Source: an uncultured Bacteroidales bacterium (lineage in GTDB: Bacteria > Bacteroidota > Bacteroidia > Bacteroidales > Bacteroidaceae). From it: a stretch of DNA of 64,000 bases. The position numbers and the translations under genes are program-made. Positions 34,138 through 43,072 of the stretch are shown here, in pieces. Below the pieces are notes generated by a model. The model searched no databases, was not told where the DNA came from, and saw only the letters and a program-made list of their open reading frames with translations. Location: contig CACXLY010000003.1 of the NCBI GenBank assembly GCA_902768605.1, positions 1-64,000 of the forward strand. The letters run 5' to 3'. The stretch's first letter is position 1, and the number at the start of each line of letters is the position of its first letter.

Positions 34138-36579
34138 TTATTTGGTGACGATGTTCATGAGAGCCACGATGACGGATGCCAGCGATGCTGCAGAAGATGA
34201 GGTAGCCAGAACTTCGGTGGTGGACATGCGGTTGCGTCCGTTCTTGGAGGGTATCACGATTTCCGTGCCCGGCTCAATGTCTTTAGACGTTCTGGACGAG
34301 AGTCTTACGACGCCGCCGTTCATGTGGATGCCGTATGCATGGCGCTTGTACGCCTTGTTGGCGTAGCCGCCGGCATGCTTGACGTAATATTTGAGGCTTT
34401 TGCCCTTCTCGTATGGCATCGAGACGGGATGCATCACTTCGCCGCTCACCTTCACCGTATTGCTGGGTTTGGGGATGTTGAGCAGGTCGCCTTCGCGCAG
34501 CACGAGGTCGTGTACGCTGCCCGGTTCCTTCATGGCTTTCTCCAAATCGATGGCAACGGAATAGGTGCCGCCCGTGACGGTTTTCATGGAGAGCAGGGAG
34601 TCGGCAAGCTGCATGTTCAGTTCCCTGCCTTCGCGCAGGCCTTGTTCGTAGAGGTCAATTTGTGCACGCAAGTTGCTGACGTCGCGCTGTTCACGTTCTT
34701 TCTTGGTCATAATGCGCAAAAGGGAGGTGCCGCGCACATAGCCCTGGTCGGTCACGCCGCCGCAATCGCGGATGAGGTCGGAGAGGCGATAGTCCTTCTT
34801 CGTCATGGTATAGCTGCCCGGGAAGTTCACCTGTCCCGTGACGCTGACGTTCTTTTGCTCCTCGTATGCAGGAGATTTGCGGACGTAAACGATGTCGAAG
34901 GGTGCAAGTTCGAAGGTGGTGTCGCGCGCCAAGCTGAAATCCTCGTTGAGAGCGAGCGTGAAGTGCTCGGCAGCGTCGGGCGTATCCTCCAGCGCATTCA
35001 CGTCACGTACGCGACGGAACACGTCCACACGTGCCAGCGAACCGGCTCGGGTGAGACCGCCTGCCAGCAGTATCATTTCCCGCAACGTCGTATGCTCGGC
35101 ATAAGGATAATCGCCGGGATAGTTGATTTCGCCGTTCACCTGTACGGTGAGATTTCCCTGCATGTCCAGATTGTCGGGGATGAAGAGCACGTCGCCGTTG
35201 CGCAGGGGGATATCGGCGGCAGTCCCGTCGAGGATGCCCTTAGCGTCAACGCTCATGATTTCCTTGCTCTTGTCCTCCTTTTCGCGGTGCATGATGGCAC
35301 GCTTCGTGTAGGCGCTCTCGATGAGACCGTCGGCAGCGAGAAGCAAATCCTTGACGCTCTGTATCTTGTCGCCCAGCTGGTACTCTCCCGGATGCTTCAC
35401 GGCACCTCGCACCTCCACCATATTGTTGTAGCGGACGAGGTTCTCATCGGCCTCGATGAGGTCGCCGTCGGCAAGGTGGAAGGAACCCATCTGGGCATCT
35501 TCGACCGTATAGATGGAGTACTCCGAGCCTACAGTTCTCTTCAGGCGCACGCCTTTCGTGTAAGCCTTACCGTCGAAGCCACCGGCATATTCCAGCAGGT
35601 CCTTTACCGTCTCGCTTCCCTTCATCTCGTACCACATGGGGCGCTTCACGTGCCCGATGACCTTGACGAGGCAGTCGTAGGGGCCGACCTTGATGACGTC
35701 GCCGTCGGAGAGGCGGATGTCGCGCGTCGTATTGCCGTGCAGGATATAGTCATAGACGTCGATGGAGGCCACCTGCTTACCTCTGCGATACACGCGAATG
35801 TCGCGCAGCGAACCGATATCGTTGACGCCACCAGCTGCATAGAGCGCATTGAAGGCCGACGAGAGGCTGGAGAGGGTATAAGTTCCCGGGCGAACCACTT
35901 CGCCCATCACCTGCACCTGCATGGAGCGCAGGTCAGCCACCGAGAGGTCAAAGTGGCAGTCGGCGTAGGTCTGGCCGAGGCGGGCACGGATGGTTTCCTT
36001 CGCCTTGTTGACCGTGAGGCCTGCCAGGCGGATGGGACCGACACCGCTCACCACGATGTAGCCGTCGGGCGTGATGGTCTGCTGGATGGTCTGCTGGCTG
36101 GCTCCCCAGATGTTTATCGTCACGTCGTCGCCCGCTCCGAGAAGGTAGTTGGCGGGCGTGGCAATGTTCTGCGACGGGGCAAAGGTGAGGTTTCGCGAGG
36201 AGAAGATGTTGCGGCCAAAGACCTGGCGCTCGTTCTTCTTGTCCATCTTTTCCGTGAGGTCCTGCCCGGGAACGTCCTGGTCAGTAGGCTTGTCGTCTTC
36301 CACGGCCCCCACTTCCTCCTGTCGCGAAGCAGCGTTCTCAGCCGTCTGTTCCTCCGCCTTCATTCGTTCGGCCTTGCGGCGGACGCGTTGCAACTGGGTC
36401 ATCGTGACGCCCTTCGCTATCAGCTGGGTAGCGATGGAGCTCTGCGAGGCTCCGTTTTGAGTCTCTTTCGTGATAAAGCTCAGCACCTCGTCGTCGGTCA
36501 TGCTCTGAGCCCGCAGCCCCGACCCGAAGAGGGGCGGAAGGGCCAAAAGAAGTAACAGTAAAAGAATTTTGGTCTTCAT
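34138..36579 (-). CDS. large SLBB/Poly_export polysaccharide export protein (Wza-like)
   Basis: 813-aa secreted protein: signal peptide ending GSGLRAQ, an N-terminal region with a coiled stretch (RKAERMKAEEQTAENAASRQEE), Poly_export domain (about 140-215, LGAGDDVTINIWG, ISGVGPIRLAGLT), and about six SLBB domains (for example VQVMGEVVRPGTYTL, VKVIGHVKRPMWYEM, VEVRGAVKHPGEYQLG, VQVNGEINYPGDYP, VSVTGQVNFPGSYTM, VKVSGEVMHPVSMPY). A C-terminal helix follows (SSAASLASVIVALMNIV). It is first in the exopolysaccharide operon. Long multi-SLBB forms like this are typical of Bacteroidota exopolysaccharide loci. Confidence 0.93.
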   Translation of the reverse strand: MKTKILLLLLLLALPPLFGSGLRAQSMTDDEVLSFITKETQNGASQSSIATQLIAKGVTMTQLQRVRRKAERMKAEEQTAENAASRQEEVGAVEDDKPTDQDVPGQDLTEKMDKKNERQVFGRNIFSSRNLTFAPSQNIATPANYLLGAGDDVTINIWGASQQTIQQTITPDGYIVVSGVGPIRLAGLTVNKAKETIRARLGQTYADCHFDLSVADLRSMQVQVMGEVVRPGTYTLSSLSSAFNALYAAGGVNDIGSLRDIRVYRRGKQVASIDVYDYILHGNTTRDIRLSDGDVIKVGPYDCLVKVIGHVKRPMWYEMKGSETVKDLLEYAGGFDGKAYTKGVRLKRTVGSEYSIYTVEDAQMGSFHLADGDLIEADENLVRYNNMVEVRGAVKHPGEYQLGDKIQSVKDLLLAADGLIESAYTKRAIMHREKEDKSKEIMSVDAKGILDGTAADIPLRNGDVLFIPDNLDMQGNLTVQVNGEINYPGDYPYAEHTTLREMILLAGGLTRAGSLARVDVFRRVRDVNALEDTPDAAEHFTLALNEDFSLARDTTFELAPFDIVYVRKSPAYEEQKNVSVTGQVNFPGSYTMTKKDYRLSDLIRDCGGVTDQGYVRGTSLLRIMTKKEREQRDVSNLRAQIDLYEQGLREGRELNMQLADSLLSMKTVTGGTYSVAIDLEKAMKEPGSVHDLVLREGDLLNIPKPSNTVKVSGEVMHPVSMPYEKGKSLKYYVKHAGGYANKAYKRHAYGIHMNGGVVRLSSRTSKDIEPGTEIVIPSKNGRNRMSTTEVLATSSSAASLASVIVALMNIVTK

Positions 36580-36711
36580 ATTATTATAAATTTTATTTTT
36601 TTCACCTTTTCAATTTTTCACCTTTTATTTCACCTTTTATATATAACGTGCGCGCGTAGCATTTTATTGTGCGCGGCATGCTTGGGAGCGCATTTTTTGC
36701 GAATCGGTCGG

Positions 36712-36719
36712 CAAAGGTA
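36712..36719 (-). promoter_or_regulatory. -7 box TACCTTTG for the exopolysaccharide operon
   Basis: Minus-strand TACCTTTG 132 nt before the ATG at 36579. The long leader contains GTGCGCGC-type palindromes and a TTTTCACC repeat, so post-initiation control is possible. Confidence 0.6.
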
Positions 36720-36925
36720 CGAAAAAAAACGTAGAGCACCGCCCAAAACAGCACCTATTTTTCACTATTTTGCTTCAAAAGCTAATCTCCCCTGCGCTTT
36801 CGGAGCGAAACGAAGCCGCTGCCTGGGGACCCTGCATAAAAAAAACATTCCGCCATTTCACCGATTTTGTTCAAAAACTTCTCACTTTTTGTGTGTCGAG
36901 GAGTCCCGCAAAACAGCAAATGACA

Positions 36926-37035
36926 TCTCATAAAGTGTCGGAACGAATTGTTTCTAGTGCGAAACTTTTTGTTTCTACTGCGTAACAAAAAGTTTCGCAG
37001 TAGAAACAAATAAAAAGAAACAAATTGTAACGCAA
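36926..37035. repeat. 22-bp periodic array H
   Basis: Units at 36926, 36948, 36970, 36992 and 37014 built from GTTTCTAGTGCGAAACTTT and GTAACAAAAAGTTTCGC. It resembles the array at 53636-53723 unit by unit. The remainder of the 675-bp divergent gap (36720-36925, 37036-37240) shows no gene; GTAGGTAGGT-like short repeats lie at 37087-37180. Confidence 0.85.
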
Positions 37036-37242
37036 TTACTTAACTTCTTATAGATATCATTTCGATGCAGAAATGGTCTCTTTTATGTAGGTAGGTGCTC
37101 TTTTTATGTAGATGCCTACATAGTTTAAGAAACAGATATATAACTGATTAAGTAGGGTCATGTAGGTATGTAGGTAGTTTTCCGCGGAGCATAATTCACA
37201 AAAAAATGTGCAGGAAACGGCGGCAAATCCAAAATATTATTG

Positions 37243-37250
37243 TATCTTTG
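37243..37250 (+). promoter_or_regulatory. -7 box TATCTTTG for the GNAT gene
   Basis: Plus-strand TATCTTTG ends 4 nt before the ATG at 37255, so the mRNA is expected to be leaderless or nearly so. Confidence 0.65.
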
Positions 37251-37254
37251 CGGC

Positions 37255-38310
37255 ATGATGGAAAGCAATCTCGTATTGAAATACCTGACAGAAGAAGAAA
37301 TCGATGCCCACGAATATATTTCCTTCTTTGAGAGTTATCATGGTGCAGGCTCTTTCAAGACATGGGGCAAAAAGATACACTGGTACTTCGCAACCGGACA
37401 TTTCAAGCTCCTGACTGCCCTGTACGACGGCAACTACGTGGGGCAGTCCACGAGCTACAGGGCAAAGGCGCTGGTGCACGGCAAGGAAAAGGAGATTTGG
37501 TGGGGCGCCGACGCCTTCGTACTCGAGGAGATGCGCGGAAAGTCGATAGGCAAGACGCTGCAAAAGAAACTGCATGAAGACCTGCCGAACTTCTCCTCTG
37601 TGGCCTATGCTGCCCTGAACGGCATCATCAAGCGCAAATGCGGAGCGAAGGACATAAAGCACGTGGCATTCCATTATTATCCCGTGTCGTGTTTCTTCTC
37701 GATACTGCTGGAACTGGTGCTCCGCAAACTCACGGGGAAAGGCATTTGTCTGCCCCGGCTGCGAGTGCCGCACATGTATCTGTGGCTCAACAACCTGTTC
37801 GGCCCGTCCACGAGGCAGATTACCATCAGGGAAATACCCCGCGAGATGCTGCCCGAGATGTCGGATTTCATGGAAGCGTGCCTGAAGGACGAAGACTTCC
37901 ACATCATCCGTTCCCGCGAATTCCTGAAATGGAAATACACGGACAATCCGCTCACGACGTTCCGTGCCTTGTCCTTAGAAAAAGACGGCGAACGCATAGG
38001 GCTCGCGGTACTCTCCGACACGTATCAGGGGACATACCTCGTGACGCCGGCCCGACTGGCGAAGGTCTATGACCTGGTTGTGAAGAAGGAAAGCGGCATC
38101 TCGCAGGAGCAAGCCCTGAAAGCGGCTTTGGCCTACCTGCAAGGGAAATGGCAGAAGGCTCCGGACGGCATCATGTCCATCAGCCCCATCCCCTACTGGC
38201 CGAGAATCGTGTATCCGCGGTATCGCGCCCTGCTCTCGACACTGGATTGCGCAGAAATCAAATCGTGCTATCTTAGCTATATCGACCAAGACATGGAGAG
38301 GATGGAATAA
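37255..38310 (+). CDS. GNAT-fold acyltransferase-like protein
   Basis: 351-aa protein with an N-terminal GNAT-like domain: YVGQSTSYRAKALVHGKEKEIWWGADAFVLEEMRGKSIGKTL holds the beta4/motif A region with a RGKSIGK acyl-CoA loop. A second, less conserved half (about 190-340) contains a similar fold outline (SREFLKWKYTDNP). Two-domain GNAT proteins like this occur in polysaccharide clusters. First gene of the plus-strand arm; an acyl or aminoacyl transfer to sugar or peptide is inferred. Confidence 0.75.
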   Translation: MMESNLVLKYLTEEEIDAHEYISFFESYHGAGSFKTWGKKIHWYFATGHFKLLTALYDGNYVGQSTSYRAKALVHGKEKEIWWGADAFVLEEMRGKSIGKTLQKKLHEDLPNFSSVAYAALNGIIKRKCGAKDIKHVAFHYYPVSCFFSILLELVLRKLTGKGICLPRLRVPHMYLWLNNLFGPSTRQITIREIPREMLPEMSDFMEACLKDEDFHIIRSREFLKWKYTDNPLTTFRALSLEKDGERIGLAVLSDTYQGTYLVTPARLAKVYDLVVKKESGISQEQALKAALAYLQGKWQKAPDGIMSISPIPYWPRIVYPRYRALLSTLDCAEIKSCYLSYIDQDMERME

Positions 38311-38360
38311 TAAAAATTGAAAATTGAGAAATTGAAAATTGAAAAGGAGAAAAGGGGATA

Positions 38361-39119
38361 ATGAGAATCATCATAAACGCCGACGACTGCGGCCTGTCGG
38401 AAATCGTTGACAAGGAAATAGAGTATTGCATCCGGCACGGCCTGATTAGCAGCACGACCATTATGGCCAACATGGACGACTTCGAGGGTGCCCGCCGACT
38501 TTATGGCACTTACGGAAACGCCGTCTCGTTCGGCTGGCACATGAACCTGACCGAAGGCGAACCGCTCACCAAAAGCCAAGCGCTCCTGGACTACGGCTAC
38601 TTCGTCGAGGAGGGAGGCAAGGTGCGTATGAACGGCATGGCCTTCTGGAAACGGATGCACTTCCCAAAGACTATTCAGGAAGAGATAAAGAAAGAACTGC
38701 GCGCGCAGATTGGCAAGATACGTGACAGCGGTATCGTCGTCAGCCATGCCGACGGCCACCAGCACATACACACCAGTCCCGCCCTCCTGCTCGTCGTCCC
38801 GCCGCTGCTGCAGGAGCTGAAGATAGACAAGTGCCGCCGGATGCGCAACTGCGTCCCGTCTCCCATCGGCAGGACGCTTCGCCAGCTTTCCATGATAGGC
38901 TATAAATGGCAGGGCATACGAATGCCCGACGCCTTCGCTCCCCTGCGCGACTATCTGGCCAATCCCAAGATATACGGCGGCGAAGGGTTCCTCGAACTGA
39001 TGGTGCATCCCGGCGTGTCGGAGGCTGTGAATCCCAAAGGAGCAGAGGAATATGCAATGCTCAAGAGCACCGATATGAGCACATTAGGCGCAAGACTCGC
39101 CACATACCGCGAGCTATAG
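38361..39119 (+). CDS. ChbG/HpnK (YdjC) family deacetylase
   Basis: 252-aa carbohydrate deacetylase-like protein with the metal motif NADDCGLS (6-13), FGWHMNLTEGEPL, and SHADGHQHIHTSPALL (His-x-x-x-His), ending MVHPGVSEAVNPKGAEEYAML. YdjC enzymes remove N-acetyl groups from chitooligosaccharides or lipid-linked sugars. In this locus it may deacetylate a sugar of the polymer or its precursor. Confidence 0.9.
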   Translation: MRIIINADDCGLSEIVDKEIEYCIRHGLISSTTIMANMDDFEGARRLYGTYGNAVSFGWHMNLTEGEPLTKSQALLDYGYFVEEGGKVRMNGMAFWKRMHFPKTIQEEIKKELRAQIGKIRDSGIVVSHADGHQHIHTSPALLLVVPPLLQELKIDKCRRMRNCVPSPIGRTLRQLSMIGYKWQGIRMPDAFAPLRDYLANPKIYGGEGFLELMVHPGVSEAVNPKGAEEYAMLKSTDMSTLGARLATYREL

Positions 39120-39139
39120 CGAAATAAAACACTTATTAT

Positions 39140-39170
39140 TTTGTATTGTGCGCGCTTTTTCGTACCTTTG
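39140..39170 (+). promoter_or_regulatory. complete promoter (TTTG-N19-TACCTTTG) for the glycosyltransferase arm
   Basis: TTTG at 39140-39143, 19-nt spacer, TACCTTTG at 39163-39170; 27 nt to the ATG at 39198. It is the best-formed plus-strand promoter in the window. Confidence 0.8.
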
Positions 39171-39197
39171 CAAAATTAACACTCAAAACAAACGCGA

Positions 39198-40214
39198 ATG
39201 GCTGTAAAACTTTCCATAGTAATGCCCGTCTTCAACCACCCCGAAGAGCTGAGGACGATGCTCGACTCCATCCTGCAAAACACCTTTCAGGACTGGGAGC
39301 TCTGGGCCGTGGACGACGGCTCGCAGCAGGAAACGCTCTCCGTGCTCGACGGGTATGCCGGTCGCGACGAACGCATCCACTTCATCCGCAGGGAACGCTT
39401 GCCGAAAGGCGCGCAGACCTGCCGCAACATAGGGCTGGAGCAGGCAAAGGGCGAATACATCATCTTCTTCGACTCCGACGACTACATCACGCCAAGCTGT
39501 TTCGCACAGCGCGTCAGCGAGATGGACAATCATCCCGAACTTGACTTCATGGTCTTCCGAAATGGCATATTCGCCGACGGCAAATTCGACACGTATCCCA
39601 CAGACAGATGCTATGGCTATCCCATTTACGCCGACGACATAGCGGCCTTCTGTGCCAGAACTCTGCCCTTTATCGTCTGGAGCAATATCTATCGGACTGA
39701 GGCTCTGCGCAAGATTGGCATCACTTGGGACGACCATTTGCTGTCGCTCCAGGACGGAGACTTCAATCTGCAAACGCTCCTTGCTGGCCTGCAATACAGC
39801 TATGCCCAGAATCCGCCTGACTACGGATATCGCATAGCAGGCAACGAAGGTTCCATATCAAAAAAGAGGTCCTCGTCGGCTCACCTCGACAGCCATCTCT
39901 ATTCCGTAGAGAAGAACTACCAAGCCGTTCAGAACAAGTTTGGCAACAAATACAACAGGGCACTTTACCACGGAGCGCTGTTCATCTATATCATGGCATT
40001 TGCTACGGAGGCTAATCACCAGCAGGCATTGAAACTGGCAGGCATCGTCGCCAAATATAGCCCGAGTTATGGCCGCCTCTTCCTTACAAAAGTCAAAATG
40101 CACCACTGCCTCCGCCGCTTCCTCCCGGACAGCCTCGCCAAGAAAATCGTAATGGCAGACTACTCGCTCCTCAGGAGATGGCAGCAACGAAAAGGTGAAA
40201 AAGTGAAAAGGTGA
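39198..40214 (+). CDS. glycosyltransferase family 2
   Basis: 338-aa GT-A enzyme: SIVMPVFNHPEELRTMLDSIL, VDDGSQQETL, ARNIG-like TCRNIGLEQAKGEYIIFFDSDDYI (DxD), and a specific C-terminal half. Likely adds one sugar to the lipid-linked repeat. The last residues (RKGEKVKR) are encoded by a GAAAAGGTG repeat that continues into the intergenic region. First gene after the promoter at 39140. Confidence 0.93.
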   Translation: MAVKLSIVMPVFNHPEELRTMLDSILQNTFQDWELWAVDDGSQQETLSVLDGYAGRDERIHFIRRERLPKGAQTCRNIGLEQAKGEYIIFFDSDDYITPSCFAQRVSEMDNHPELDFMVFRNGIFADGKFDTYPTDRCYGYPIYADDIAAFCARTLPFIVWSNIYRTEALRKIGITWDDHLLSLQDGDFNLQTLLAGLQYSYAQNPPDYGYRIAGNEGSISKKRSSSAHLDSHLYSVEKNYQAVQNKFGNKYNRALYHGALFIYIMAFATEANHQQALKLAGIVAKYSPSYGRLFLTKVKMHHCLRRFLPDSLAKKIVMADYSLLRRWQQRKGEKVKR

Positions 40215-40253
40215 AAAGGTGACTTCCCCAAAATAACAACAAGCGAATCTTAA

Positions 40254-40886
40254 ATGAAAGAAGCAATAAACTCCATTTGGGAACTAATCGGCGGCATCGG
40301 GTCATGGATTTGCCCGAAACCCTTGATGAAAGGGCTCCTTGCAGCGCGCAACCACGTCTATACAGGCTATCTGCGACGTCGCTTCGCCAGGATGGGACGT
40401 TCCTCCTTCATCTGGAGAGCACAGCATCTCGAGGGCGAGCGCTACATCTATATAGGCGACGGCAATGTCTTTGGCGCTGACCTCCAAATGACGGTTTGGA
40501 AAGGGAGCAACGAGAATCCCCGTCTTTCCATTGGAAACAATTGCCTCTTCCGCCACGGATGCCATATTACGGCCGTCGACAGCATCACTATTGGCGATAA
40601 CCTCCTCACCGGCACCAACGTTCTCATTACCGACAACTCGCATGGCGATTCTCAATACGAAACCTTGCAATTGCCCCCAAAGAAGCGGGACATTACGTCA
40701 AAAGGAGGTGTCAGAATCGGCAATAATGTTTGGCTGGGCAATAATGTATGTGTGATGCCAGGAGTGACAATAGGCGACGGCGTCGTTGTCGGAGCCAATA
40801 GCGTAGTCACGCACGACATCCCGCCCTACGCCATAGCTGCCGGAGTGCCGGCACGAATCATCAAAAAGAAAGGACAGAAAGAATGA
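40254..40886 (+). CDS. left-handed beta-helix acyltransferase
   Basis: 210-aa hexapeptide-repeat acetyltransferase: IGDGNVFGADLQMTV, IGNNCLFRHGCHITAVDSITIGDNLLTGTNVLITDN (His at the active site), and GVRIGNNVWLGNNVCVMPGVTIGDGVVVGANSVVTHDIPPYAIAAGVPARII. Predicted O-acetylation of a glycan sugar. Overlaps the next gene by ATGA. Confidence 0.93.
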   Translation: MKEAINSIWELIGGIGSWICPKPLMKGLLAARNHVYTGYLRRRFARMGRSSFIWRAQHLEGERYIYIGDGNVFGADLQMTVWKGSNENPRLSIGNNCLFRHGCHITAVDSITIGDNLLTGTNVLITDNSHGDSQYETLQLPPKKRDITSKGGVRIGNNVWLGNNVCVMPGVTIGDGVVVGANSVVTHDIPPYAIAAGVPARIIKKKGQKE

Positions 40887-42028
40887 AAGCAAGAGTAATC
40901 GCATACTATCTCCCACAGTTCCACCCCATTCCGGAGAACGATGCCGTATGGGGAAAAGGCTTTACAGAATGGACAAACGTCGCGAAAGCCAAGCCTCTCT
41001 TCCGAGGACACTACCAGCCGCGCATTCCCGCCGACTTGGGTTTCTACGATTTGCGTCTCCCGGAAGTGAGAGAGCAGCAGGCAGAGATGGCTCGCGAAGC
41101 TGGCGTCGAAGGTTTCTGCTACTGGCATTACTGGTTCGGCGGCGGCAAGATGCTGCTGGAAAGGCCGTTCAAAGAAGTCCTTGAAAGCGGCAAGCCCGAC
41201 TTCCCCTTCTGTCTCGCTTGGGCTAACCACGACTGGACGACAGGCACCTGGCAGAACGGCGGCGGCACGCGCATGATTGCGAAGCAAGAATATCCGGGCG
41301 ATGAGGACTATCGCGCACATTTCAATTACGTCCTCCCCGCCTTCCGCGACCATCGCTACATTACGGTTGACGGCAAGCCTCTCTTCTGCATATACGACCC
41401 CTACAAGTTCCCCGACGTGGAACACTTCATGCGGCTTTGGCGGGAATGGGCCAAAGAGAACGGCCTGCCAGGCATTTTCTTTGTCGCCATGTGCAACTCG
41501 ACGACCACCATTCGGAGAAAGGAAGATGGCAGCCTCGAACGCGTCATGCCCAACCTAAAAAGTAGCGCCGAGGTCTATCAGCCTTTCCTCGATTTGGGTT
41601 TCGACGGAATAAACTCCATCGGGAAAAAGCGCGCAGAGATGATAACGTCCGGCAAGTACCTGCGCATCATGAGCCGCGCACTCCACAAGCTTTTCCCCTC
41701 CCTCTCCGCCTCGCATTTCGACTATCCCCGCGTCATGGCTCATTGCTTTGCCCCCGAAGACGCATGGGAGAACGTCTTCCCCAGCATCCTTCCGCAATGG
41801 GACCGCTCGCCGCGCGTCGGCAATCAGGGAGATGTCTATGTCAACGCCACCCCGGAGAACTTCAAGCGGCACATCCTGAATGCGCTGAAGGTGGTGGAAG
41901 GCAAACCCCTCGAGCATCGCATCCTTTTCCTCCGCTCTTGGAACGAATGGGCAGAAGGCAACTACGTCGAACCTGACCTCAAATACGGGCACGGTTTCCT
42001 CGACGCCCTGCAATCCACCATCTCATAA
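40883..42028 (+). CDS. WbsX-like (GH99-related) glycan biosynthesis protein
   Basis: 381-aa protein with the WbsX/'glycoside hydrolase family 99-like' signature: IAYYLPQFHPIPENDAVWGKGFTEWTNVAKAKPLF, EGFCYWHYWFGGGKMLLERP, FCLAWANHDWTTGTW and FLRSWNEWAEGNYVEPDLKYG. Such proteins sit in O-antigen/capsule clusters; their reaction (glycosyl transfer or hydrolysis) is not settled. Coupled to the acyltransferase gene by ATGA; CapA-like gene follows after 9 bp. Confidence 0.9.
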   Translation: MKARVIAYYLPQFHPIPENDAVWGKGFTEWTNVAKAKPLFRGHYQPRIPADLGFYDLRLPEVREQQAEMAREAGVEGFCYWHYWFGGGKMLLERPFKEVLESGKPDFPFCLAWANHDWTTGTWQNGGGTRMIAKQEYPGDEDYRAHFNYVLPAFRDHRYITVDGKPLFCIYDPYKFPDVEHFMRLWREWAKENGLPGIFFVAMCNSTTTIRRKEDGSLERVMPNLKSSAEVYQPFLDLGFDGINSIGKKRAEMITSGKYLRIMSRALHKLFPSLSASHFDYPRVMAHCFAPEDAWENVFPSILPQWDRSPRVGNQGDVYVNATPENFKRHILNALKVVEGKPLEHRILFLRSWNEWAEGNYVEPDLKYGHGFLDALQSTIS

Positions 42029-42037
42029 TAAACAACC

Positions 42038-43051
42038 ATGCTGAAAATAGTAGGAGACATCAATCTGACCGACGGCTTCTTTGATACGGGCATAGGAGTA
42101 GGCAGCCGTATTCGCAAAGGCGCAGACCCTTTCCAACACCTCTCCCGCAACCCGAAGGACTATTGGATAGGCAACATGGAGTGCGTATGTGCCAAGACAT
42201 CCGACCAGCAGGGCGTGAAGCGCAAGCAGTTCATCATCGACCCTGAATGCCTTTCCCACATCCGCCACTTGGATTTCTATGGCATCGCAAACAACCATGT
42301 CATGCAGCACGGCCAGGCGGCCTATCATGAAATGGAAGATTATCTAGACGCCCAGCATGTTGCTTTTGCCGGTGCAAACGACCGTCGCTGTTTCCGCTTC
42401 GAGCATCAAGGCAAGCGCGTGGGCATTCTGGTTTTCAACCAACGCCCCGAGAACTTCACGGACGCGCCTCTCTACTGGTCACTCCCTGAATATGACGAGA
42501 TAAGCAAGGAACTGGCGTCGCTCTCGGACTGTGACTTCAGAATCGTCTTCGTTCATTGGGGGAACGAATTCATTAATTATCCATACATCGATCAGAAGCA
42601 ATTCGCGCATTTCCTCATTGACAACAATGCCAACTTGGTGGTGGGAATGCATCCACATATCCTGCAAGGCTGCGAGAAATACAAAGGAGCCTCCATCTTC
42701 TATTCCTTAGGCAACTTTGTGTTCAACATGCCATGGGAACCGACACACTATTCCATTATCGTTAGCGTGGACCTTGCATCAAGTCCCTTGGTCAGCTATG
42801 AATATGTCAAGATTGGCGATGACGGATTCCCCCGCCCTGTCGAAGACGTGCCTCAGGCTTTTCGCATGGAGCAGCTAAATCGCTTACTGCTTATTCAGAA
42901 GGAGAATGAGAAGTACTATCACCGTGTCTTCTCTGCCTATAACAAATACAAACATTCCAATCGATTGCAGGTCCTCAAGAACTTTCTTACAATGAACCCC
43001 ATTGACTCAATGGGCATTCTTCGTGATTTTATGAACAGAGTATTCCATTAA
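42038..43051 (+). CDS. CapA family protein (poly-gamma-glutamate capsule protein-like)
   Basis: 337-aa calcineurin-like metallophosphatase-fold protein of the CapA family: GDINLTDGFFD, WIGNMECVCAKTS, HLDFYGIANNHVMQHGQAAYHE, IVFVHWGNEFINYP, LVVGMHPHILQGCEKYKGASIFYSLGNFVF. Metal ligands D/N/H are kept. Family members take part in capsule assembly or polymer release. No signal peptide is seen, so this one may act in the cytoplasm. Confidence 0.9.
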   Translation: MLKIVGDINLTDGFFDTGIGVGSRIRKGADPFQHLSRNPKDYWIGNMECVCAKTSDQQGVKRKQFIIDPECLSHIRHLDFYGIANNHVMQHGQAAYHEMEDYLDAQHVAFAGANDRRCFRFEHQGKRVGILVFNQRPENFTDAPLYWSLPEYDEISKELASLSDCDFRIVFVHWGNEFINYPYIDQKQFAHFLIDNNANLVVGMHPHILQGCEKYKGASIFYSLGNFVFNMPWEPTHYSIIVSVDLASSPLVSYEYVKIGDDGFPRPVEDVPQAFRMEQLNRLLLIQKENEKYYHRVFSAYNKYKHSNRLQVLKNFLTMNPIDSMGILRDFMNRVFH

Positions 43052-43072
43052 CATCAAAACTGTTTGTTTCAT

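Noticed and set aside
34324..36555. 743-aa plus-strand ORF
   Set aside because: Antisense shadow of the SLBB export gene, which has clear domains on the other strand.
36667..36933. 88-aa plus-strand ORF in the divergent gap
   Set aside because: It crosses the promoter of the opposite operon and has no family features or start signals.
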